From Candidatus Poseidoniales archaeon (GTDB lineage Archaea; Thermoplasmatota; Poseidoniia; MGIII; CG-Epi1), in NCBI GenBank assembly GCA_015658585.1, contig DQOP01000078.1:1-5618 (forward strand): a stretch of 5,618 nucleotides of DNA, written 5' to 3'. A model generated the notes under the pieces. The model ran no database searches. It worked only from the letters and a program-made list of their open reading frames with translations, and was not told the DNA's origin. The position numbers and the translations under genes were made by a program. Numbering within the stretch: position 1 is the first letter of the stretch; every line of letters starts with the position of its first letter. This document shows, piece by piece, positions 1-4,933 of the stretch.

Positions 1-17
1 ATTATTGGAGAAATAAA

Positions 18-740
18 ATGGCTGGCCAAACTGATATGGAATTGATAAAGAACGGTGTTCGACTGGATGGAAGAAAAGCAGACGAACTGAGAGAAATAAA
101 GATAGTTGCAGGTGTCTTAGACAATGCTAATGGATCTTGTTACCTCGAATGGGGAAATAACAAAGTCTATGTCGGAGTCTTTGGGCCTATGGAATGTCAC
201 CCCAGGCACAAACAAAAAGCTGACAGGGCAATAGTACAAGCTAGATACACTATGGCTCCTTTCAGTGTAAATGATAGAAAAAGGCCAGGCTATGATCGGA
301 GATCGAGTGAGATTTCTTACATTGTCTCTCAGGCTTTTGAAAAAGTAGTTATGGTTGAAGAATTTCCAAAGGCTTCAATCAGAGTCGACATGCAAGTCGT
401 TGAAGCCCATGCTGGAACAAGATGTGCTGCGTTGACTGCAGCTTCTGTGGCATTGGCCGATGCTGGAATACCTATGAGGGATATGATTCCCTCTTGTGCT
501 TCAGGAAAAGTTAATGACGTAGTTGTTCTTGATTTGAATAAAGAAGAAGATAACTATGGTCAGGCAGACTTGCCTCTGGCGATAATCCCAAGTACCGGTG
601 AAATTGTACTGTTACAACTTGATGGGCACTTGACACCTGATGAATTTGAGCAGGCCCTGGATCTAGCAACGAGTGGATGTATGGATCTGTACAAGAAAAT
701 GAGACTTGCATTGGAAAACAGATATGGAGGTAGTGCATGA
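18..740 (+). CDS. rrp41: Archaeal exosome catalytic subunit Rrp41
   Basis: This is the catalytic RNase PH-type subunit of the archaeal exosome, which degrades RNA 3'-to-5' by phosphorolysis (and can add tails in reverse) in the cytoplasm. It forms a hexameric ring of three Rrp41-Rrp42 dimers capped by Rrp4/Csl4. The 240-residue length is normal. Visible active-site features are the arginine pair R94-R95, the phosphate-binding loop GTR at 133-135, and aspartates D178 and D184 in EDNYGQAD. The spacing matches Sulfolobus Rrp41 (R98/R99, S138/R139, D182/D188) with a constant offset of four, so the enzyme should be active. One oddity is His131, where homologues normally have Asp (D-A/G-GTR). The ATG is chosen for the GGAG at 7-10, seven bases upstream. 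It overlaps rrp42 by four bases (ATGA). The identity is secure from family motifs and from the gene order. Confidence 0.97.
   Translation: MAGQTDMELIKNGVRLDGRKADELREIKIVAGVLDNANGSCYLEWGNNKVYVGVFGPMECHPRHKQKADRAIVQARYTMAPFSVNDRKRPGYDRRSSEISYIVSQAFEKVVMVEEFPKASIRVDMQVVEAHAGTRCAALTAASVALADAGIPMRDMIPSCASGKVNDVVVLDLNKEEDNYGQADLPLAIIPSTGEIVLLQLDGHLTPDEFEQALDLATSGCMDLYKKMRLALENRYGGSA
726..731 (+). promoter_or_regulatory. Strong Shine-Dalgarno of rrp42 (GGAGGT)
   Basis: GGAGGT lies inside the last codons of rrp41, five bases before the ATG at 737. It is the strongest ribosome binding site in the window and fixes the rrp42 start at the ATGA overlap. The two ring subunits are needed in equal amounts, which fits strong, coupled initiation here (inference). 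Confidence 0.7.
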
Positions 741-1525
741 GCAACGATAGTGTTTCAAACCTCATGAGAGGACACATGGAATCCTTGGCCAAGGAGGGGA
801 AAAGAGCGGACGGACGTGGCATTAACGAATTCAGGAAAGTTACAATTGAAACTGGAATGCTTAACACTGCCGAGGGATCAGCAATGGTCCATCTTGGCAA
901 TACTAAAGTACTTTGTGGAATAAAAATGCTGATTGGAACGCCTTATGGTGATTCACCTGGAAGTGGAACTATGATGACCTCCACCGAATTAGCTCCGTTG
1001 GCAGACCAATCTTTTGATCCAGGACCCCCCAGAGAACAATCTATTGAACTATCTAGGGTTGTTGATAGAGGTATAAGGGAATCAAGGATGATTGACTTTG
1101 AAGGTCTATGTATTGAGCATGGTGAGAAGGTCTGGACGGTCTTTATTGATCTTCATATTCTAGATAATGGTGGCAACCTGTTTGACTGTTGTACCTTAGC
1201 TGCCGCAGCTGCACTCTCGAACGCTAAAATCCCAAATGTACAACACGGTGTAGCCGACAAAGATGTAGATTTACCTATAGCTTGCTGGCCAATTTCATGT
1301 ACTTTCGGAAAACTTGGTGACTCGGTAATCCTGGATCCGACTTCTGATGAAGAAGAGGTCATGAGCGCCAGATTTACCGTAGCCCATGATGAAAATGGAA
1401 ACTTGAGAGCTGCTCAAAAAGGTATGAATGGGGCTTTTACAGATGCCGAGATCAGGGAAGCTGTCAAAACTGCTAGAACGAGCGATAAGGTTTTACGTGA
1501 GGCTCTAAAAGGTATCCAAGGATGA
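737..1525 (+). CDS. rrp42: Archaeal exosome structural subunit Rrp42
   Basis: Rrp42 is the non-catalytic RNase PH-fold partner of Rrp41. It builds the hexameric exosome ring and helps bind the RNA and shape the active site at the dimer interface. The 262-residue protein has the family hallmarks: RADGR at 23-27 in the N-terminal strand region, the region around DNGGNLFDCCTLAAAAAL (143-160), and the segment ILDPTSDEEEVM (198-209). At that last segment Rrp41 carries its two catalytic aspartates in EDNYGQAD, while here the residues differ, consistent with an inactive subunit. The start is set by GGAGGT five bases upstream and by the ATGA overlap with rrp41; the stop overlaps the L37Ae gene in the same ATGA fashion. 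Identity is secure by motif and by the adjacent rrp41. I see no truncation or frameshift. Confidence 0.96.
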   Translation: MSNDSVSNLMRGHMESLAKEGKRADGRGINEFRKVTIETGMLNTAEGSAMVHLGNTKVLCGIKMLIGTPYGDSPGSGTMMTSTELAPLADQSFDPGPPREQSIELSRVVDRGIRESRMIDFEGLCIEHGEKVWTVFIDLHILDNGGNLFDCCTLAAAAALSNAKIPNVQHGVADKDVDLPIACWPISCTFGKLGDSVILDPTSDEEEVMSARFTVAHDENGNLRAAQKGMNGAFTDAEIREAVKTARTSDKVLREALKGIQG

Positions 1526-1749
1526 GTCAAAGGACAAAAAAAGTCGGAAGCACAGGCCGATTCGGGCCAAGATACGGAGTATCGGTCAGAAGAAGGGTCG
1601 GTACCGTTGAGAAAAAACAGAGGCGGAAGCACGAATGCCCTTCATGCTCCAAAATAAATGTTAAACGCGTTTCTACGGGAATATTCAAATGTAGCAGTTG
1701 CGATTATCAATTCGCGAGCGGAGCCTATTATCCTACAAAGGTGGACTAA
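1522..1749 (+). CDS. rpl37ae: Large-subunit ribosomal protein L37Ae (eL43)
   Basis: A 75-residue zinc-finger protein of the large ribosomal subunit (eL43 in current nomenclature), which binds 23S rRNA. The N-terminal third is very basic (K6, K7, R13, R18, R23-R25, K31, K32, R34, R35, K36). A C4 zinc site follows: C39 and C42 in CPSC, C57 and C60 in CSSC, 14 residues apart. The C-terminal FASGAYYPT (64-72) matches the family's FAGGAY-P-T signature. The length is typical for archaea. The ATG overlaps the rrp42 stop by four bases, with AAAGGT at 1508-1513 eight bases upstream. In many archaea this gene sits directly after rrp42, in the exosome superoperon first described by comparative genomics, so the context agrees with the sequence. 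Confidence 0.96.
   Translation: MSQRTKKVGSTGRFGPRYGVSVRRRVGTVEKKQRRKHECPSCSKINVKRVSTGIFKCSSCDYQFASGAYYPTKVD
1737..1744 (+). promoter_or_regulatory. Ribosome binding site deciding the rpo12 start
   Basis: AAAGGTGG ends seven bases before the ATG at 1752, inside the last codons of the L37Ae gene. It selects this ATG over the in-frame ATG at 1698, which would add 18 residues unlike any Rpo12 and would lie deep inside the upstream gene. Confidence 0.65.
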
Positions 1750-1751
1750 GA

Positions 1752-1892
1752 ATGGTTAACTACAAGTGTGCTTCATGTGGTACGAAATTGGACATGGACT
1801 TGGAAGTTCTCGGTCTTACATGCCGTGTTTGTGGTGAGAAGATCTTTTACAAGATAAGGCCTTCCACCAAGAAAACCGTTATCTCTGACTGA
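1752..1892 (+). CDS. rpo12: DNA-directed RNA polymerase subunit Rpo12 (RpoP)
   Basis: A 46-residue zinc-binding subunit of archaeal RNA polymerase, the counterpart of eukaryotic Rpb12/RPABC4. It sits on the Rpo3-Rpo10 assembly platform and supports open-complex formation (family knowledge). The zinc ligands are C6 and C9 in CASCG and C24 and C27 in CRVCG, followed by the conserved basic tail KIFYKIRP (30-37). The reading frame stays open upstream to an ATG at 1698, but that start gives a non-homologous extension; the AAAGGTGG at 1737-1744 supports 1752, leaving a two-base gap after the L37Ae stop. The stop overlaps the next start in a TGATG. The length is usual for archaea (about 45-50 residues). 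Confidence 0.95.
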   Translation: MVNYKCASCGTKLDMDLEVLGLTCRVCGEKIFYKIRPSTKKTVISD

Positions 1893-2119
1893 TGAAAGCT
1901 CAAGTGAGCTTGAAAACCGGAAAAGACACCGAAGCGATCGCTAAGGCGCTGAAAGAAGAGGCAAAGGCTGGATTGCCAAAGGTAGATGTCAAAGTATGGC
2001 CAGCTGGAGAAAAATTGAAAATTGAACTGGAAGCTGAGGATCTGACCAGTTTACGGGCTGCTCTAAATTCTTTTCTGGGTTGGGCATATTGTGCTCAGGA
2101 AGTGATGGCGAATGAGTGA
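1892..2119 (+). CDS. pcc1: KEOPS complex subunit Pcc1
   Basis: Pcc1 is the small dimerising subunit of KEOPS, which with Kae1, Bud32 and Cgi121 places the threonylcarbamoyl group on A37 of ANN-decoding tRNAs (t6A). The 75-residue protein has the expected beta-alpha-beta-beta-alpha pattern: a strand at 2-8, a helix at 12-27 (EAIAKALKEEAK), strands near 31-48, and the terminal helix with the family signature LRAALNSFLGW (54-64, R55 and N59). The start is the ATG sharing one base with the rpo12 stop (TGATG). No Shine-Dalgarno precedes it, so translation probably depends on ribosomes finishing rpo12 (inference). The stop lies eight bases inside the prefoldin gene. Pcc1 is a known neighbour of rpoP and prefoldin beta in this cluster. 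Small proteins diverge quickly, so confidence is slightly below that of the other core genes. Confidence 0.9.
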   Translation: MKAQVSLKTGKDTEAIAKALKEEAKAGLPKVDVKVWPAGEKLKIELEAEDLTSLRAALNSFLGWAYCAQEVMANE

Positions 2120-2492
2120 GATTACGCCTGAAAACGTTCAGGAGAAGTTAAATCTCTTCCAGCAAATGCAACAACAAGTTCAAGCTTTTTCACAACAAGC
2201 TTCACAAATTGACATGTCTATCAGGGAGACTGAAAGAACTGTCGAGGAAATCAAGGATGCTGGAAAGGACACCGTTCTTTACCGTGCGATAGGATCCATC
2301 ATGAAAAAAGTGGAAGATATTGACAAATTGAGAAAAGAACTTGAAGAAGAAAAAGAGACCATGGAAATCAGAAATAAAAGTCTCAAGAACCAGATTGAGA
2401 AAATCAATGTAGAACTTGTAGAAATGCAGAAGAAATTGACTCCCGTAGTCCAAAGTGTTCAGGAAACGAGTGGGCAAAATGCTCCTGAATGA
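2112..2492 (+). CDS. pfdB: Prefoldin beta subunit
   Basis: The beta subunit of prefoldin (GimC), a cytoplasmic jellyfish-shaped hexamer (two alpha, four beta) that captures unfolded proteins and passes them to the thermosome. The 126 residues show the beta-class layout: an N-terminal Gln-rich coiled coil (about 5-50), a single beta hairpin with the signature VLYRAIGSIMKK (55-66), and a second coiled coil (about 70-112) with a charged KELEEEKE stretch. The last 14 residues look disordered. The single hairpin separates it from the alpha subunit. The ATG lies eight bases inside pcc1, with AGGAAGTG at 2097-2104 seven bases upstream. It overlaps the DHH gene at its 3' end. A typical archaeal beta subunit has this length. 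Confidence 0.95.
   Translation: MSEITPENVQEKLNLFQQMQQQVQAFSQQASQIDMSIRETERTVEEIKDAGKDTVLYRAIGSIMKKVEDIDKLRKELEEEKETMEIRNKSLKNQIEKINVELVEMQKKLTPVVQSVQETSGQNAPE
2461..2464 (+). promoter_or_regulatory. Possible ribosome binding site for an alternative GTG start of the DHH gene
   Basis: AGGA lies five bases before an in-frame GTG at 2470, while the ATG at 2479 has only the weak GAGTGGG directly upstream. The spacing of 5 nt matches that of rrp42. The start of the next gene is therefore uncertain by three codons. Confidence 0.35.
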
Positions 2493-3426
2493 AAAAATCA
2501 AAAAATCGCTTGAAGATGATTTACTGTTATTAGTACACCATCATGCCGATGTAGATTCCGTAGCCTCGGCTATCGCTTTGAAGACTATATTCAGTGATGC
2601 GACGATCTGTGCGTCAGATGGAATAAGTGTTTCGGGCCAGAATATTGCTAAAATTACATACGATGATATACTACTCAAACCTCCTGCAGAATGGGATGGA
2701 ACTGTAATCGCTCTGGATAGTCCCAATCCAGAGCATTGTGGGCCAGTTCCCAAAGCGAAACAGGTTGTTGTCATTGATCATCATAGCAGAATCACAGGAT
2801 GGCCAAAAGGCACGGAAATTATCCACCAACCCCAAAAAACAAGCACGGCTGAGATAATATTCCTCTTGATAAAGGAAATGGGACTGGAAATCAGCAAAAC
2901 CTGTGCTACGGTACTGCTTTCTGCAATTTATACTGATACTGGACAATTCAGGCATGCGAACAATGAGACCTTCAATGTTGCAAGTGAATTGTGCAATGCA
3001 GGAGCCGATCCACAAGAGATTATCAGCATCCTGGATCGAGAACGCCCGCTAGCCCAGAAAACCATGTTCCTCAAGGCTGCGCAAAGAATGAAATGGCTAC
3101 AAGAGGGGAAATGGATAATTGCGACTAGCCTTGTAGGCTCATTTGAATCCGGATCTGCGAGATTGTTAATTGTTCTGGGAGCTGACGTGGCGATAGTTGC
3201 CTCTGGAAACAAAAAAGGAGAGATGAGATTATCTACCAGAGCATCAAACCGTATCGTCTCGGAGGGGTTTAACCTTACCACTGTCCTAGAATCAGTAAAG
3301 GATATGAATGGTGGCTCAGCCGGAGGGCATCCCGGTGCTGCGGGGTACAATGGAAAGGGAGATGCTGAGGCGATAACGGAGATTACAAAACAAAAATGTA
3401 TCTCATCAATAAGGGAACTGCCTTAA
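2479..3426 (+). CDS. DHH/DHHA1 family phosphoesterase (NrnA/RecJ-like)
   Basis: A 315-residue soluble phosphoesterase of the DHH superfamily, which includes RecJ, NrnA (nanoRNase/pAp phosphatase) and c-di-AMP phosphodiesterases. All metal-binding motifs are present: HADVD (22-26; D24, D26), the aspartate of VIALDSP (D80), DHH (100-102) and the DTG of YTDTGQF (D153). The C-terminal DHHA1 domain, which binds substrate, has the basic strand RLSTRAS (250-256) and the glycine loop GGHPGAAG (282-289). No signal peptide or membrane segment is seen. The two-domain layout and length are closest to NrnA and archaeal DHH exonuclease-like proteins rather than the longer RecJ, but the substrate cannot be read from sequence. 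The ATG at 2479 overlaps the prefoldin gene by 14 bases; a GTG at 2470 with AGGA upstream is a serious alternative (318 residues). Its place at the end of the exosome operon suggests a role in RNA turnover (inference). Confidence 0.92.
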   Translation: MLLNEKIKKSLEDDLLLLVHHHADVDSVASAIALKTIFSDATICASDGISVSGQNIAKITYDDILLKPPAEWDGTVIALDSPNPEHCGPVPKAKQVVVIDHHSRITGWPKGTEIIHQPQKTSTAEIIFLLIKEMGLEISKTCATVLLSAIYTDTGQFRHANNETFNVASELCNAGADPQEIISILDRERPLAQKTMFLKAAQRMKWLQEGKWIIATSLVGSFESGSARLLIVLGADVAIVASGNKKGEMRLSTRASNRIVSEGFNLTTVLESVKDMNGGSAGGHPGAAGYNGKGDAEAITEITKQKCISSIRELP

Positions 3427-3438
3427 CGATAGGGTTGT

Positions 3439-3459
3439 ATGGCTATTTGTGAAATATAG
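3439..3459 (+). other. Short leader reading frame or shifted start before the PrsW gene
   Basis: AGGG at 3431-3434 is followed four bases later by an ATG that opens a six-codon frame (MAICEI, then TAG). It overlaps the proposed GTG start of the PrsW gene at 3449, which lies one base out of register. It could be a tiny leader peptide coupled to the downstream gene. It could also mark a one-base insertion in the TTT at 3446-3448: with two Ts the frame would read MAIVKYRAIF straight into the protease. Sequence alone cannot separate these. Confidence 0.3.
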
Positions 3460-4786
3460 GGCAATATTCAAAATTTATGGATTGATAATTGCCAATATGC
3501 TGCTCATCATGGGCGGGCAGTTGGGATACCTGTACATCGTAGGCCCCATTTCAATGGAAGACGGAAGGCCAATGACACTTCCTGAGATTCCATTCTTAGG
3601 GCTTCTTGTAATAATCTTGATAATCGCGGGTTCTCTAATTATCGCTGCAATACTACAGAAGATGCCAGCCCCAATAAGATATATCTCAATCAATAACCGG
3701 CCCTATGCTCGAGAAATTAGAGACGAGACTGATGATTCCGAATCCTCCATCTACAGACCAAACTACCCAGGGCAGTTCAGTAGAAAAACTGGGAAGGTCC
3801 ACTATGACAAAGCCGACCTAGAGGGAAATCTAGATTGGAAAGGGGATGAATCAATACCCGAAAAATTAGAGCTAAAGCTAGGCTCTTTCGAGAAAAGGGA
3901 ATTGCAACTACCGAAATCCGGATTATTATTTTTTGGATTTCTAATGTCATTGGCACTGGGAATCGTGGCCCTCGGGGAAAGAGGACCATTCATCTATCTA
4001 TTTCCTGTAGCCTTTATTGTAGCCTTCTCATTTCCCGGGCTAATCTGGGTGAGTTACATCTATTCCAGAACCATAACTTCACCTGAACCTCAGAGACTAG
4101 TCTTGATTGCGCTAGCATGGGGAATGTTCTCAACCTTACCGGCCAGCCTCTTGAATGATATGGGAGCACGAATTATAGATGTGGATCCGAATGCTCTTCT
4201 AGGAAATGGGACCTTTGGAAGGCCTGAATTAATACTGGTTTCCTTGGTAGCACCCCTGGTCGAAGAATTACTGAAGCCCATAGGACTGATCTTTGTCATG
4301 AAACGATTGAAAACCCCGTACGAAGGAGTACTGTACGGCGTAGCTTGTGGAATGGGATTCGCAATGATTGAAAACTTACTTTATGAACTGTTCATATTAA
4401 TCTGGTACGGATCCGATGCATGGACTATCAATGCTTTTGCAAGAGGCATTGGATCCACGGTCCTGCATGCAGTCGGTCCTGCGGCCATAGGATATGGAAT
4501 TGCATTATCTAATCAAATGGAAAAACCGTTGACTAAATATGCGCCTATCGCCTACATTTTTGGTGTTGTGATGCATGGATTGTGGAATGGTATAGCGACC
4601 ATGCCCTTCATGCTGGAAGGAAAAACATGGGAATATGTTTCCTATGCCCTTCTCTCACTGATGGTGATTCTTTGTCTATTCTTCATAGTTAAAATTCTGG
4701 AATATGGAAAAGAATATACTAATATGGAATTAGAGACCCAGAAATTCGAGGAAGCATTAGAAGAAGCAACAAATAGCGGTCACTAA
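3449..4786 (+). CDS. PrsW-family intramembrane protease with N-terminal extension
   Basis: A 445-residue polytopic membrane protein of the PrsW branch of the CAAX-protease/ABI superfamily, in which conserved Glu and His residues form the active site within the membrane. The four family motifs lie in the C-terminal half: EELLK (272-276), FAMIENLLY (304-312; E308, N309), H340 in LHAVG, and HGLWN (376-380). I count about ten hydrophobic segments: roughly 7-33, 48-69, 158-176, 180-206, 216-233, 261-284, 292-318, 333-354, 363-385 and 394-415. Between the second and third lies an 87-residue polar, Tyr- and Asp/Glu-rich loop (70-156). Bacterial PrsW is about 220 residues, so the first half is an extension of unknown role. 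The GTG start has no good Shine-Dalgarno; see the shifted ATG at 3439. The gene follows the DHH gene by 22 bases and may be cotranscribed. Substrates are unknown. Confidence 0.85.
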   Translation: MKYRAIFKIYGLIIANMLLIMGGQLGYLYIVGPISMEDGRPMTLPEIPFLGLLVIILIIAGSLIIAAILQKMPAPIRYISINNRPYAREIRDETDDSESSIYRPNYPGQFSRKTGKVHYDKADLEGNLDWKGDESIPEKLELKLGSFEKRELQLPKSGLLFFGFLMSLALGIVALGERGPFIYLFPVAFIVAFSFPGLIWVSYIYSRTITSPEPQRLVLIALAWGMFSTLPASLLNDMGARIIDVDPNALLGNGTFGRPELILVSLVAPLVEELLKPIGLIFVMKRLKTPYEGVLYGVACGMGFAMIENLLYELFILIWYGSDAWTINAFARGIGSTVLHAVGPAAIGYGIALSNQMEKPLTKYAPIAYIFGVVMHGLWNGIATMPFMLEGKTWEYVSYALLSLMVILCLFFIVKILEYGKEYTNMELETQKFEEALEEATNSGH

Positions 4787-4798
4787 ATACAACTGATA

Positions 4799-4917
4799 CC
4801 GTCCTTAGCTCAGACTGGCCAGAGCGGCCGGCTGTAGGGGTCTTTCCCTTTTTCCCGTGAGTACGGGAGGCCGCAGTCACCGGCAGGTCCCCGGTTCAAA
4901 TCCGGGAGGACGGACCA
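4799..4917 (+). tRNA. tRNA-Tyr (anticodon GUA), intron-containing
   Basis: A complete tRNA folds by eye: acceptor stem CCGTCCT (4799-4805) pairs perfectly with AGGACGG (4907-4913); the D arm is GCTC/GAGC (4808-4811, 4822-4825) with GG in the loop; the anticodon stem GCCGG (4827-4831) pairs with CCGGC (4880-4884); the T arm is CCCGG/CCGGG with loop TTCAAAT (4890-4906). The anticodon GTA is at 4834-4836, which is tyrosine. The first pair is C1-G72 with discriminator A73, the identity signature of archaeal and eukaryal tRNA-Tyr. CCA is encoded (4915-4917). A 41-nt intron interrupts the anticodon loop after G37; the spliced tRNA is 78 nt. It lies only 12 bases after the PrsW gene, with no TATA box in that gap. 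Confidence 0.97.
4838..4878 (+). other. tRNA intron with canonical bulge-helix-bulge
   Basis: The intron sits between positions 37 and 38, the standard archaeal site. A four-pair central helix (4832-4835 with 4873-4876, one being T-G) is flanked by two three-base bulges, 4836-4838 and 4877-4879. Cleavage after the second bulge base gives G4837/G4838 and C4878/A4879, the form recognised by the archaeal splicing endonuclease EndA. The intron continues into GGTCT/AGGCC (4839-4843 with 4868-4872, one wobble) and ends in a perfect five-pair hairpin CCCGT-GAGT-ACGGG (4854-4867). It holds no coding frame and is too short for a homing endonuclease. Confidence 0.92.
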
Positions 4918-4922
4918 TTTTT
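4918..4922 (+). terminator. Possible oligo-T terminator after tRNA-Tyr
   Basis: Five Ts follow directly after the encoded CCA, in the position expected for intrinsic termination by archaeal RNA polymerase. The run is short, and an equal T5 occurs inside the intron (4849-4853), so length alone does not make it a strong signal. A near-palindrome TCTAT-GA-ATAGA (4922-4933) lies between the convergent genes. Confidence 0.35.
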
Positions 4923-4933
4923 CTATGAATAGA

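Noticed and set aside
2..16. Five open codons ending in TAA, possibly the tail of an upstream gene such as rrp4
   Set aside because: The frame and the one-base gap to rrp41 fit operon style, but five codons carry no identifiable signal, so I do not annotate it.
511..900. Antisense 129-codon frame opposite rrp41/rrp42
   Set aside because: It covers the junction of two securely identified genes and has no recognisable motifs.
1698..1751. Eighteen-residue N-terminal extension of Rpo12
   Set aside because: It overlaps the L37Ae gene, is unlike Rpo12 proteins, and a strong ribosome site directly precedes the ATG at 1752.
2177..2203. Imperfect direct repeat of CAAGCTT-TTCACAA in the prefoldin gene
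   Set aside because: It arises from the Gln/Ala/Ser-rich coiled coil coded with similar codons; it is too short and imperfect to be a regulatory repeat.
2671..3350. Antisense reading frames of 114 and 140 codons opposite the DHH gene
   Set aside because: They lie entirely within a gene with complete family motifs, resemble no family I know, and are best explained as shadow frames.
1333..4456. Several GGATCC hexamers scattered through the genes
   Set aside because: They fall in coding sequence where Gly-Ser or adjacent codons explain them, with no regular spacing or pairing.
4922..4933. Near-palindrome between tRNA-Tyr and the exporter as a bidirectional terminator
   Set aside because: The stem is only five AT-rich pairs with a two-base loop, and the minus strand has no T-run after it.
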